Shown here one piece after another: positions 44,631-53,849 of a DNA stretch of 64,000 bases. Every line of letters begins with the position of its first letter. The first letter of the stretch is position 1. The DNA is from Chloroflexota bacterium. GTDB lineage: Bacteria > Chloroflexota > Dehalococcoidia > Lucifugimonadales > Lucifugimonadaceae. Location of the stretch: NCBI GenBank assembly GCA_018650845.1, contig JABIFF010000006.1, positions 62,001-126,000 of the forward strand, read 5' to 3'. The notes under the pieces are model-generated. The model did not search any database, was not told where the DNA came from, and worked only from the letters and a program-made list of their open reading frames with translations. Position numbers and translations under genes: made by a program.

Positions 44631-44979
44631 GTTGATTCGATCTCTCTTTGACTAGTTCGATGCGTTCTTCGAAACGAACTCGGGCATTGTAGAACTTGGG
44701 AGTGATCTTTGTATTTTCCTGATCGAGAGAATCTGGTTGTCGCGATTACAAACTTCCCGAGTGCATCCGAGGGATCTGGTGGGGTCGCGGTCGTCAGCAT
44801 GGACACATCGCAAGTTCGGGCGGCAACGCGTCACCCCACCAGATCCCTCGGATGCACTCGGGAAATCGATTGTTCTCCAATTCGAATTTCACTCTCCGTT
44901 ACGTCCCACATGGCCTCCCAACACGTATGCTTCTGTCTCCTGAAAACTTCCTACTACCGAACCCTAAGAACACTCGTAA
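44631..44979. other. 349-bp divergent promoter region
   Basis: Separates the dehydrogenase operon (minus) from the M42 peptidase gene (plus). It is dominated by a perfect 32-bp inverted repeat of family II (44754-44864). I see no gene in it. Promoters for both directions must lie here but none is clear by eye. Confidence 0.7.
44754..44864. repeat. Family II repeat, perfect 32-bp inverted pair
   Basis: The left arm, 44754-44785 (TTCCCGAGTGCATCCGAGGG then ATCTGGTGGGGT), is the exact reverse complement of the right arm, 44833-44864, with a 47-bp spacer. It is the best-conserved pair in the window and can form a long cruciform or hairpin. Confidence 0.9.
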
Positions 44980-46176
44980 ATGAACACTGGCTCTGAACAA
45001 ATCGAATCCTCTGCTCTGGAAATACTTTCTGAGTTAGGCAAGCTTCCTGCAACCTCGTACTGGGAAGACGGACCAGCGAGATATCTGGCGGTTCGAGCGA
45101 GGGAAGCCGGACTCGAAGTCACCCGTGACGAGTGGGGCAATGTGCTCGCTACCAAAACCGGAACCGATCCCGATGCGCCGGGAATAGCATTTGTCGCACA
45201 TACCGATCACCCCGGTTACGAAGTGGTCGAGCAAGATGGCAAAAAACTCACGCTCAAAACTATGGGTGGAGTCGGAATTGCCGCCGGTCGTGCGGGCACG
45301 AGCATTCTCGTGATAGGTCGGCACGGTGTACGAATCAAAGCAACGATCACCGGAGCCGATGCTCCCGATGGCGATTTCGCAAAGTCTCGTGAAGACGCTG
45401 GTTGGCTCGGAACAGATACCGTCTACGCCGAGCTAGAAGGCGACACCGATCTCGGCGAACTACCAAAGCCCGCCGTTCCGGATTTACTCGACTACGAACT
45501 CGGCGACGACGACATAATCCGCATGCGAGCCGCCGACGATCTCGCCGGTTGTGCAGCGATTCTCGCAGCCCTCGAATCGATCACTGAAGCTGCAACCAAA
45601 GGCAACGTCTACGGATTGTTCACAAGGGCTGAAGAGGTAGGGCTGATAGGCGCACGCATCGCAGCGGAGCAAGAGCTACTTCCAAAGAGCACCATCATCG
45701 TTTCCGTTGAAACGAGTTCAGTTCTTCCCGGAGCTGAAATCGGCGACGGCGTGGTGATAAGAACCGGCGACCGCGCAGCAACTTTCGACTACGAAGCAGA
45801 AGCGTATCTCGGCGAAGCTGCGCAGCGAATAAAATCTGCCGACCCAACTTTCAAAATTCAACGACAACTTATGAGCGCTGGCGGTTGCGAAGCGTCAGCG
45901 TTCAAGGCCTTCGGACACAAAGTGACTGGCACGGCATTCCCGCTCGGTGCATGGCACAATCGGGGTGAAAACGGCGTCGAACCGGAATTCATTTCTAAGG
46001 ACGATTTCGTAGGCGGCGCGAGGCTAATCGCAGAGGCTGGAAAGCTCGCAGGAACTAGTCCCGCGGGTGTTCTCGGTCGACTTTCCGACACTCCATCTGA
46101 TGAAGCGGATCGCCTGAAGAGGGACCGTCTTCGACCCGAATACGTAAAGTATTGGGCGTATTCTGGTTTCGAATAA
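44980..46176 (+). CDS. M42-type aminopeptidase
   Basis: A 398-residue co-catalytic zinc peptidase of the M42/M20 type. Metal sites: AFVAHTDHPGYEV near residue 69 (H, D), RAADDLAGCAAI near 186 (bridging D), LFTRAEEVGLIGA near 216 (EE) and IIVSVETSS near 237. The later GAWHNRGENG near 328 supplies the final His. M42 enzymes form large shells that digest peptides in the cytoplasm. It is transcribed away from the dehydrogenase operon; the ThDP-enzyme gene follows after 60 bp. Confidence 0.87.
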   Translation: MNTGSEQIESSALEILSELGKLPATSYWEDGPARYLAVRAREAGLEVTRDEWGNVLATKTGTDPDAPGIAFVAHTDHPGYEVVEQDGKKLTLKTMGGVGIAAGRAGTSILVIGRHGVRIKATITGADAPDGDFAKSREDAGWLGTDTVYAELEGDTDLGELPKPAVPDLLDYELGDDDIIRMRAADDLAGCAAILAALESITEAATKGNVYGLFTRAEEVGLIGARIAAEQELLPKSTIIVSVETSSVLPGAEIGDGVVIRTGDRAATFDYEAEAYLGEAAQRIKSADPTFKIQRQLMSAGGCEASAFKAFGHKVTGTAFPLGAWHNRGENGVEPEFISKDDFVGGARLIAEAGKLAGTSPAGVLGRLSDTPSDEADRLKRDRLRPEYVKYWAYSGFE

Positions 46177-46237
46177 ATTTTCGACCACCGCATCTAAGTC
46201 AACCTGCAAGTCAGCAAACGAGTTATAGAGAACAAAC

Positions 46238-47869
46238 ATGGAAGTAGATGGCAGCTACCTATTGGCCCGCACGCTCAAAGAAGAAGGGGTCGAACACCTC
46301 TTCTACCTGATGGGCGGACCTAACTACGAGATCATCAACAATTCTGAGGATCTTGGAATTAAGGCGATCGACTTCCGTCACGAGCAAGCCGCTTCGATGG
46401 CTGCTCACGGCTACGCCCGAGTCACTGGTAAACCCGGTGTTACAACCGCTGCTTCAGGACCAGGAACGCTGAACCTGCTTACAGGCCAATACACAGCGTG
46501 GGTCGACGGCGCGCCAATGATCACTCTTGGCGGCGCTGGCCCAATCGAAGACTTCGGCCGTGACGGCTTCCAAGAAGTCGATCAAGTCAGCATCTTCGAA
46601 CCTATATCTAAAGCTGTAATGCGACCTACCGATCCTGCTCGCTACCCTGAGCACATTTCGACTGCGTTCCGATTGGCGACTACGGGTCGACCCGGGCCGG
46701 TTTATGTCGATTGCAACGAAGATGTTCTCTATGGCAAGGTCGAAGAATCCGAAGCTGCGATACCAACCCGCCCATCGACTAAACCTCGACCTGCTGGTGA
46801 TCCCGATCTGATCAAGCAAGCGGTAAAAATGCTGTCGGAAGCCAAGAGCCCGATGATCTTCGCCGGTGGTGGAGTTTGGTGGTCGCAGGCATACGACGAA
46901 CTTCGAGTACTCGTCGAGCGAATGGGCATTCCGTTCTACACCTCGCCAATGTCACGAGGCTTGCTTCCTGACGACCATGAGATGTCGTTCCCTGCAGCCC
47001 GTTCTGGTGCGTTTAGAGGCGCTGACGTTGTGCTGGTTGTCGGCACTCGAATGAACTGGATGATGACTTTCGGCAAGCGAATTGCTGCCGATTCAAAGAT
47101 GATTCAGATCGATATTCATGGTGCCGAACTTGGGCACAATCGCTCGGTCGATGTTGGAATCGAAGGCGACGCCAAAACAGTTCTACAGCAGATGATCGAC
47201 GAAGCTGAACGAACTGGCTTCGAATCTAAGGCAAAATCTAAATGGATCGAAACCCTTCGAGAAGCTGACCTTTCACGTCGTGAGCGAGTCGCTCCTCTAG
47301 AAAACTCTGATCAGCAGCCGATTCACCCGCTTCGACTCTGCAAAGAACTTCGTGACGTCATGGACCGTGACGCAATTCTCGCCGTCGACGGAAACGAAAT
47401 CCTCCACTTCGGTCGACAATCTATGCCTACCTACGAACCCGGTCACCGACTCAACTCTGGACCATCTGGCTGCATGGGCGTGGGGCTTCCTTACGCAATC
47501 GGAGCCAAGATCGCCAAGCCAGACAAGCAAGTCGTAGCTCTTCACGGCGACGGATCGCTCGGGATGAACATTCAGGATTTCGATACCGCCGTTCGGCACA
47601 ATCTTCCGTTAGTCGTCGTTGTATCGAACAATGAGGGATGGACGGCGCGTGTCGAGGGTATCCGTAAGCCGGGTCGTGAACTCGGCTTCACCCGCTTCGA
47701 CAAAGTTGCTGAAGCTCTTGGCGGCCACGGTGAACTCGTTGAGGATCCTAAAGATCTTCAGCCAGCACTCGAACGTGCGTTCGATGCGGGAGTGCCAGCG
47801 ATAGTCAACGTTCGTACCGACCCAACGGCTCGTGCGCTTTCACGTTTCGTCGGCTCGAAAATGGAATAA
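46238..47869 (+). CDS. Thiamine-diphosphate-dependent enzyme (acetolactate synthase-like)
   Basis: A 543-residue POX/AHAS-family protein with the three usual domains. The N-terminal pyrimidine-binding part has DFRHEQAASMAAHGYARV (catalytic Glu in HEQAA) and AASGPGTLNLLTG. The C-terminal diphosphate-binding motif is HGDGSLGMNIQDFDT with the later SNNEGW. The central domain has PMIFAGGGVWWSQAYD near 205. It might be a decarboxylase, a lyase or an ALS-like enzyme; residues that separate them cannot be judged here. Start ATG at 46238. Followed 48 bp later by a GYD protein, probably co-transcribed. Confidence 0.88.
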   Translation: MEVDGSYLLARTLKEEGVEHLFYLMGGPNYEIINNSEDLGIKAIDFRHEQAASMAAHGYARVTGKPGVTTAASGPGTLNLLTGQYTAWVDGAPMITLGGAGPIEDFGRDGFQEVDQVSIFEPISKAVMRPTDPARYPEHISTAFRLATTGRPGPVYVDCNEDVLYGKVEESEAAIPTRPSTKPRPAGDPDLIKQAVKMLSEAKSPMIFAGGGVWWSQAYDELRVLVERMGIPFYTSPMSRGLLPDDHEMSFPAARSGAFRGADVVLVVGTRMNWMMTFGKRIAADSKMIQIDIHGAELGHNRSVDVGIEGDAKTVLQQMIDEAERTGFESKAKSKWIETLREADLSRRERVAPLENSDQQPIHPLRLCKELRDVMDRDAILAVDGNEILHFGRQSMPTYEPGHRLNSGPSGCMGVGLPYAIGAKIAKPDKQVVALHGDGSLGMNIQDFDTAVRHNLPLVVVVSNNEGWTARVEGIRKPGRELGFTRFDKVAEALGGHGELVEDPKDLQPALERAFDAGVPAIVNVRTDPTARALSRFVGSKME

Positions 47870-47917
47870 TTTTCCTACTCAGTCAATAAGCCACAAATAG
47901 AAGAAGAGGATGCTGCA

Positions 47918-48208
47918 GTGCCGTACTACCTGATGCTTTCAAAACTGACCGAGCGTGGGCGAGACCGAATCAAGCACGATCCGGATCGAATTACGCAGGT
48001 GAATTTGGAAATTGAAGATCAGGGCTGCAGCGTTGTTTCGCAATACGCTCTGCTGGGTCGATACGATTTCGCAACGCTGATCGAAGCACCCGACAACGCT
48101 CACATGAGCCGACTCGCTGTCGATCTTGGCGCACGTGGAACTATCGAAACCGAAACGCTCCCAGCCGAGCCAACAGAACTGTTCATCGACGCGATGAAGG
48201 CTGAATAG
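47918..48208 (+). CDS. GYD-domain protein
   Basis: A 96-residue GYD-domain protein. The domain begins MPYYLMLSKLTERGRDRIK and contains YALLGRYDFATLIEAPDNAH near residue 45, where the GYD-like GRYDF sits. The family is small and ferredoxin-like in fold, probably dimeric; its function is uncertain. Start GTG at 47918 with AAGAAGAGGA just upstream; a nearby ATG at 47910 is out of frame. It lies right after the ThDP enzyme gene, so a linked role is likely. Confidence 0.85.
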   Translation: MPYYLMLSKLTERGRDRIKHDPDRITQVNLEIEDQGCSVVSQYALLGRYDFATLIEAPDNAHMSRLAVDLGARGTIETETLPAEPTELFIDAMKAE

Positions 48209-48305
48209 ACCACCTCCGCGTTCGCAATGGGCCACCACTAGGTGCGAATAGCCCTTAGAATCTCGCTACCTAGATCAGACTGGGCAAGAGACGAGAGCAG
48301 GGACT

Positions 48306-49778
48306 ATGACTTCAGGTAACTCTGGTAATTCCGCCGATTCAGATAGAGAACTCGGCTTCACGCCTACCCACAGGCTGCGAGAAATGATCGGATCGAAAGA
48401 AATTTCACCGGTTGAACTTACGGAGTCCCACCTGAGGCGCGCCGATGAACTTGATCCCAAGCTGGGCATCTTCATCACTCGTATCTCCGACGTGGCCATG
48501 GACGCCGCCCGAGAAGCTGAAGCAGCGGTAATGCGTGGCGACGATCTTGGCCCGCTTCATGGCATCCCTGTGCCGTACAAAGACACCGAGCCAATGAAGG
48601 GCGTCGTGTGGACTCACGGTTCGCTGACATACAAAGACAATATCGCCGAAGTCGATTCGATTCCTCTAAGCCGGGTTAAAGCCGCTGGTGGAATTATTAC
48701 CGGCAAGACCAACACCCCAGAAAACGGATTTGCTGGAACGACTGAAAATCGACTTGGCCCACCAGCTAGAAATCCGTGGAATCCCGATAAAACTCCAGGC
48801 GGTTCGTCGGGTGGAGCATCCGCTGCCGTTGCATCTGGCTTGACCAGCTTTGCCCCTGGCGGCGACGGTGGAGGCTCGGTTCGTATTCCTGCTGGCTTCT
48901 CGGGTGTGTACGGCATCAAGGCGACCCAGGGCAGGGTGGCACGTGCTGCTAGCCCAACCCGCAACGCTGGAAACAACATCATGAACAACGCAACGTCGGG
49001 ACCTCTGACTCGAACGGTGCGTGATGCTGCGGAAACTCTGGCAATATTCTCTGGATACGATCCCCGTGGCGAGTACGACACGCTCACCGACGACGTTCCT
49101 GACTACGTAGGCGCTCTAACGAAAGGCGTGAAGGGGATGAAGATTGGTTGGACTCCCGACATGGGAGGAAATCCAGTCGACCCAGAAGTGGTGCAGGTAA
49201 CCGAGAACGCTGCGAAGGTTTTTGAAGAACTTGGTGCTTCGGTGGAAACGGTCGATTTCAACCCGTCAGACTACGAAGATGTTTTCTGGACGTTCTTCGA
49301 CTACTTCACGATCAAAGGTCTGGATGCTGCTCGGGAAGATTTCGATAATCACCGGGAAGATATGACCGATTATTTTGGCGAGTACATGGATCGCGCCGAT
49401 ACGCTTTCAGCCGAACGAATGTGGAACATTTTTAGCAATATCGGGGCCTACAGAAAGTACGTTAACGATTATTTTGGCAAGTATGATGTGCTGCTTTCGC
49501 CATCACTTGCAGTGCCAGCTTTCGACATCGGCGATGCGCCGAGCGTGATAGGTGGCAAGGAAGTTCCGCACCGCTTGTGGGGCTTCACACCGTTTACCTA
49601 TCTGTTCAACCTCACCGGCAATCCGGGGGCGTCGGCACCGGCTGGATTCTCGTCAGAAGGTCTACCAATCGGTCTTCAAATCGTTGGTGATATGAAAGAC
49701 GAAGAGACGATTTTCGCCGCTTCAGCAGCCTTCGAAGAAGCTCGCCCTTGGGCCGACAAGCGACCGCCTGTTAGCTAA
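48306..49778 (+). CDS. Amidase signature family enzyme
   Basis: A 490-residue amidase with the Ser-cisSer-Lys triad. The Lys is in IPVPYKDTEP near 97. The signature region is TPGGSSGGASAAVASG near 161 and GGDGGGSVRIPAGFSG near 181, holding both serines. C-terminal NLTGNPGASAPAGFSSEGLP is typical. The substrate is not known; it is not GatA because no gatB or gatC neighbours are seen. Start ATG at 48306. It follows the GYD gene by 97 bp. Confidence 0.88.
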   Translation: MTSGNSGNSADSDRELGFTPTHRLREMIGSKEISPVELTESHLRRADELDPKLGIFITRISDVAMDAAREAEAAVMRGDDLGPLHGIPVPYKDTEPMKGVVWTHGSLTYKDNIAEVDSIPLSRVKAAGGIITGKTNTPENGFAGTTENRLGPPARNPWNPDKTPGGSSGGASAAVASGLTSFAPGGDGGGSVRIPAGFSGVYGIKATQGRVARAASPTRNAGNNIMNNATSGPLTRTVRDAAETLAIFSGYDPRGEYDTLTDDVPDYVGALTKGVKGMKIGWTPDMGGNPVDPEVVQVTENAAKVFEELGASVETVDFNPSDYEDVFWTFFDYFTIKGLDAAREDFDNHREDMTDYFGEYMDRADTLSAERMWNIFSNIGAYRKYVNDYFGKYDVLLSPSLAVPAFDIGDAPSVIGGKEVPHRLWGFTPFTYLFNLTGNPGASAPAGFSSEGLPIGLQIVGDMKDEETIFAASAAFEEARPWADKRPPVS

Positions 49779-49834
49779 GCTCGGATCGACGATTAGATAA
49801 TCTGACTTCCAACGCACTGAACGGTCACCGATGC

Positions 49835-50635
49835 TCACGTGACAAAGGGAAGCCAGGCCCCCCAAGCAATCAACAAAATCCCTGATGCTCGCGACAGCCA
49901 TTGTCCTGCTGGAACTACTTTTTCAAGTAGAACGAATGCCGATAGCACGGCGATCCACAACAGATTCATCACGCCAAGAACAAACAGCAATGCCATGAGC
50001 ATCCAGCAGCATCCGACGCAGTAAGCTCCGTGCACCAAACCCATCGATAATGTGCCCCTGTGGCCTTCCCGCCATTCGTTCATGAGAAAGCCTAGCGGTG
50101 ACCGACATTTATTGAGGCAGGTCAACTTGAGTGGGCTCAGTTGATAGGCACCTGCCCCTATAAGAAGAGCGCTGCCCAGCACCGTATTCGTAGTGACCAT
50201 CATTGGCGACATCAGCGTCGCCTCGTGGAGTCCCCACTGAATCAGTGTGGCTCCGAGTGCGAAACCCGACCAGATCACGATATAGCCCGTTACGAAAATC
50301 GCCGTTGGTACTGATGTGGACCCTGATTGCGATTTCCGACGAATCATTGATGTGAAGGTGAGCACCATGGGAGCTGCGGTCGGAACCATCATCGCGACCA
50401 TCATTACTACCCACATCATCAACGTGGCGGCGAAATCGGCGAGACTCCATGAGGCAGTAATCGGTCCTGCCATTTTCTGGCCCATTTCCATGGATCCTGA
50501 CCCCGACATGCTGTTACCGAGGTACGCCGTATACAGCCATGCAAGTGCCGTGATCGCGAGCAGCCCAACGATCACGACCTTGCGATCAGCTTGTAGTACG
50601 GCTAGAAGTGCATTGCCTTGCGTTGCCGAGCGCAA
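49835..50635 (-). CDS. DUF2182 membrane protein
   Basis: A 266-residue integral membrane protein with several hydrophobic segments and Met-rich stretches (LMMWVVMMVAMMVPTAAP near 72), as in the DUF2182 family, which is annotated as a predicted metal-binding membrane protein. The gene starts with TTG at 50635 directly after the DUF1326 stop (3-bp gap), so the two are coupled. Cys are found in LTCLNKCRSPLGFLMNEW and YCVGCCW. Its function is unknown; the partnership suggests a metal or redox role. Confidence 0.83.
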   Translation of the reverse strand: MRSATQGNALLAVLQADRKVVIVGLLAITALAWLYTAYLGNSMSGSGSMEMGQKMAGPITASWSLADFAATLMMWVVMMVAMMVPTAAPMVLTFTSMIRRKSQSGSTSVPTAIFVTGYIVIWSGFALGATLIQWGLHEATLMSPMMVTTNTVLGSALLIGAGAYQLSPLKLTCLNKCRSPLGFLMNEWREGHRGTLSMGLVHGAYCVGCCWMLMALLFVLGVMNLLWIAVLSAFVLLEKVVPAGQWLSRASGILLIAWGAWLPFVT

Positions 50636-50638
50636 GTT

Positions 50639-51244
50639 CTATGGTCCTGCGTAGTCGAATGGGGATTGGTATGAGTTAGTCCCAGCCAGTTCCCAGTCCA
50701 TGCCGTGATCGTGATAAGTAAGTTCCTTGGAGTGCCCAACCGAAACGGGGAATCCCGGAGAAATCGCGAGAGGGTGATTCGAAACCGTCACCTCGGCGCC
50801 GCCTTGGCCTTCGATCAGCTCGGTTTCGACAGTCGCAACGTTGCCGACTTTCATGCTTTGGGTCTTGCCATTATTCTTGAAATCGATTGGCACGACCGAC
50901 ATCCCAAGCACTTCGCCGATGTGCTGCCCTACAACGCTGAAATGACCACCGGCTTGCCCGGAAAATATCTGCGCCAAAGCACCCTGCTGCTGCTCATCAG
51001 CCTTGTCATCAACATAGAGTGCAACTTGCCACTGAACTTCTACCATGTTGCCTGGGCTGTAGACGGCGAGGGCAACATTTAGCCCGCCAATATCAACCGC
51101 ACCAAATGAGCCGTCGTTGATGTGCCAGCCAACTAGCGCTGTGCATTCACCAGTAGTTGGAGAGCTCAAGAAAACACAGGGGCAAGCCGCTGCGCAATTA
51201 CAACTCTCAAAATAAGATCCGGTGATTTTCCAGTTATCACTCAT
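50639..51244 (-). CDS. DUF1326 family protein
   Basis: A 201-residue soluble protein. The N-terminus has the family Cys cluster ESCNCAAACPCVF near residue 12 (C-x-C...C-x-C). The rest is a single beta-rich domain (GWHINDGSFGAVDIGGLNVA, then QVALYVDDKADEQQQGALAQ). The ATG at 51244 is chosen because a GGGGG site lies just upstream and the 94 upstream codons of the open frame look non-coding. DUF1326 is often found next to DUF2182; the joint function is unknown, perhaps metal handling. Confidence 0.85.
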   Translation of the reverse strand: MSDNWKITGSYFESCNCAAACPCVFLSSPTTGECTALVGWHINDGSFGAVDIGGLNVALAVYSPGNMVEVQWQVALYVDDKADEQQQGALAQIFSGQAGGHFSVVGQHIGEVLGMSVVPIDFKNNGKTQSMKVGNVATVETELIEGQGGAEVTVSNHPLAISPGFPVSVGHSKELTYHDHGMDWELAGTNSYQSPFDYAGP

Positions 51245-51482
51245 ATACCTACGCCCCCCATATCTTAAGCCTGTATCTGAACGGCGCACCCTAACACATT
51301 CATGTCTTTTCGTCATGTGATGGTTATTAATTTCGTAATATATGTTCGTGTGATTGTCTGAAAACGTAACTTTGGTGAGCATGCGTGCGAAATAGCGATG
51401 TTCGCTCTGGGTCGACCGACGGTCATCAGTTGGGCTAATGGCTGTTTTCGTAAGGGCAGAATCGACGAGTTGCGGGAACGCT

Positions 51483-52283
51483 CTACGCCGTGGTTTTCTC
51501 GCTGACGCGGAGTATCGCGATGTCACTGCTCGTGGTGCGAACCTGAATTTTTAAATCAGCTGCTTCGGTCTGGCTTTCTGAAGTTTCGAGATCATTCGAA
51601 ATATTTCCAGAAACCGAGTCTAGATCGATCCATACGCCAGTGTCGGGTACGACTCCGATAAAAATTTCGCCAGAAGAACTTCTTGCCGATATCGACCCGC
51701 CGTGAGCAGCACGGATTCGTAGACCACCCGAGGCTGATTTCGATCGAACATCGGTTCGAGCATCGGCGATCTCGATATTTCCGCTGGCGGAACTCAACGT
51801 TGTAACTCCAACAACATCGTTTGCGGTTACGTTGCCCGAAGCCGTCTTGACATTGAGCTTCCCGCCAACTTTGTTGATGCGGGCGTCGCCATTCGACGTC
51901 TGAATCCTCGCATTCCCGGTTGCTTCATCTATCTCGATATCGCCTGACGCCGATTTGATAACAACATGTTTGTAGCGTCCTTTGCAAGCGACTGTGGCCG
52001 ATGCGACGGCAACCCTGATATCGCTATCGATCGGTGCCTGAACTTCGATATTCAGTTGAACGCTCGTCCGTAAATAGCTGCCCCCTTTGGGCGGCTCAAT
52101 TGTCAGTTTGTCGTTGTCGAGAATGACAGCAGTAGCTTCGGCTGCCTCTCGATCTTGGCGACTGTGGCCTAGCGGAGTCACAACCACATTTACGGAGTCT
52201 CGTTCCTCGACGAGCACATTAACGGATCCGGACGGAAGTGAGATGTCGATCAGCAGAGGTTTATCGCGAGTGAACTCAGGCAT
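51483..52283 (-). CDS. DUF4097 repeat protein
   Basis: A 266-residue protein of DUF4097 type, with repeated short strands carrying SASG-like turns (KSASGDIEIDEATG, KTASGNVTANDVVG, SSASGNIEIADART, KSASGGLRIRAAHG). This predicts a right-handed beta-helix. No signal peptide is seen, so it is probably cytoplasmic. Role unknown. It begins three bases after the stop of the 473-residue unknown gene, so the two are translationally linked. Confidence 0.82.
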   Translation of the reverse strand: MPEFTRDKPLLIDISLPSGSVNVLVEERDSVNVVVTPLGHSRQDREAAEATAVILDNDKLTIEPPKGGSYLRTSVQLNIEVQAPIDSDIRVAVASATVACKGRYKHVVIKSASGDIEIDEATGNARIQTSNGDARINKVGGKLNVKTASGNVTANDVVGVTTLSSASGNIEIADARTDVRSKSASGGLRIRAAHGGSISARSSSGEIFIGVVPDTGVWIDLDSVSGNISNDLETSESQTEAADLKIQVRTTSSDIAILRVSEKTTA

Positions 52284-52286
52284 GTT

Positions 52287-53708
52287 TTAATTTTGACCCT
52301 CGCTGTACTTCCGAATCACATCCCATATCTCGGGCTTCATCGAGTTGTAGATGAAGTAGCAGTAGTGAGTCGCACCTTGCGATTGCATCTCTGCCAACAG
52401 TCGATCAAGCTCGCTCGCAGTCAGCCAATTCGATCCAAAATGCTCGAGACCTACCCATGGCATGAAACGTTCTTGCCCACCGCTGGTGGCGATCATCTTG
52501 GCAGTCTGATCTCGTATTGACGTACTGAACCACTCGTCAGTCGCTTCTCCGTTGTACGCACTCACTGGGTAGTCAGAGGGCATCGGATAATCGAACATTG
52601 AACCGAAAAGTTCCGACGCCAAATCATGATTGAGATCATCGTTCCAATCGACCAGCGTATCGACCCAGTTCACAATCGTTCCCCTGAAACCAGCCACGCC
52701 GCCTGACCACCAATATTGCTTAGGCTGCTGGAAGTCGGTGTATTGCTGTTTGCGAGTTGTATTGTGTCCGGTCAGCGGATCTAAGAACGGCAATCGTGAA
52801 GAGTTGCCCACTTGGATGTTTGGGAGATGTTCTTTCACGCCTTTATATGAACTGCTTACGCTCCATTCAACGGCGGCTTGCTTGAACGAATACCAATCGT
52901 TGAATTTTGGATGATCACGCCACCAGTCGTGGTTGGCTAACGCGCCTGGGGCCTTCGCCATAAACTTGCGGGCATAGTCGGGATTGAATCCGTGAAGGAA
53001 TTCTTTAAAGTGCTCTCGACCATCGAGAATCTTTTGAAAATCCATACCGTTGTTCGAAGCGAACGCACGATTCTCTGGAGTGTCGATTGGTTCGACCCAC
53101 AGATCATCACGGTGTCCCGGCTGAATCTCCCATTTGAAATCGGGACCGTCTAGCAATAGGCCGGTCACTTGCGGGAAATTTTTAGCGGTGTCTCTCGCCC
53201 GGGCGACGGTCATCGCTGGCATATCGGGATCCGTAAAACTGGGAGTGCGCTTCGTTAGATCGAGCTTCCCCGAGCCGAACCCGCCATGCAAGAAATATCC
53301 CTTATCGTCGACAGCGTAGATCGTAAAACCTTTAGAGCGACCCATCTCTAGTGCGGCCGAGAGTTTCTCAGCCTGTGGTGCCAGATGATCAGGCATCGTT
53401 GGTGGTTGCCAGGCGAGACCTTCGTAGAATTCGGGAGCGGGGTTGAATGCGGCTGTAGGCACTCGCCTAACTCGTTCGCCGCCCATTGCCTTGAGGCCGC
53501 TTGGATGACCATCTTCTGGCTGCGGATAAATGTTGCCTTCGCCTTCAGGAGCTTGATCGTCGAGGAGGCACAGCCACTGTAGGGCGATCTCGTTCACACC
53601 TGCGGCTGAAAGGTCATCCCAGAACGACTCCTCGAACATGATGTCGTTCGGAGGCCTCAGGCACATCACGGGCTTGAGCGGATTTTTCGCTGAGTTACTC
53701 GATGACAT
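52287..53708 (-). CDS. Hypothetical protein, possible TIM-barrel enzyme
   Basis: A 473-residue soluble protein that I do not recognise. Aromatic and acidic segments such as VTGLLLDGPDFKWEI, GVNEIALQWLCLLDDQAPEG and FMPWVGLEHFGSNWLTASEL are reminiscent of barrel-type glycosidases, but no catalytic pair can be assigned. The ATG at 53708 is preferred over the GTG at 53723 because GGAGAG sits seven bases before it. It lies upstream of DUF4097 in the same operon (3-bp gap). Confidence 0.65.
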   Translation of the reverse strand: MSSSNSAKNPLKPVMCLRPPNDIMFEESFWDDLSAAGVNEIALQWLCLLDDQAPEGEGNIYPQPEDGHPSGLKAMGGERVRRVPTAAFNPAPEFYEGLAWQPPTMPDHLAPQAEKLSAALEMGRSKGFTIYAVDDKGYFLHGGFGSGKLDLTKRTPSFTDPDMPAMTVARARDTAKNFPQVTGLLLDGPDFKWEIQPGHRDDLWVEPIDTPENRAFASNNGMDFQKILDGREHFKEFLHGFNPDYARKFMAKAPGALANHDWWRDHPKFNDWYSFKQAAVEWSVSSSYKGVKEHLPNIQVGNSSRLPFLDPLTGHNTTRKQQYTDFQQPKQYWWSGGVAGFRGTIVNWVDTLVDWNDDLNHDLASELFGSMFDYPMPSDYPVSAYNGEATDEWFSTSIRDQTAKMIATSGGQERFMPWVGLEHFGSNWLTASELDRLLAEMQSQGATHYCYFIYNSMKPEIWDVIRKYSEGQN

Positions 53709-53790
53709 TCGGCTGCTCTCCACGGATTCTTGATTGCACGCCGAAAATGTACACCTATCACCGCGGTGTTAGGAAGGTACTGACACCCGA

Positions 53791-53834
53791 TATCCCGACT
53801 CCTGCGGAGGGATCTTTGGTGGTGATGTGAGGGG
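53791..53834. repeat. Family II hairpin repeat, single
   Basis: TATCCCGACTCCTGCGGAGG then GATCTTTGGTGGTGATGTG. It shares the same inner stem CTCC/GGAG as the copy at 33192. It lies between the unknown 473-residue gene and the ABC transporter gene. Confidence 0.75.
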
Positions 53835-53849
53835 TTGGCTCCGGAACGC

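Noticed and set aside
51245-51526. Longer DUF1326 start at 51526
   Set aside because: The extra 94 codons look non-coding and a GGGGG site lies just before the ATG at 51244.
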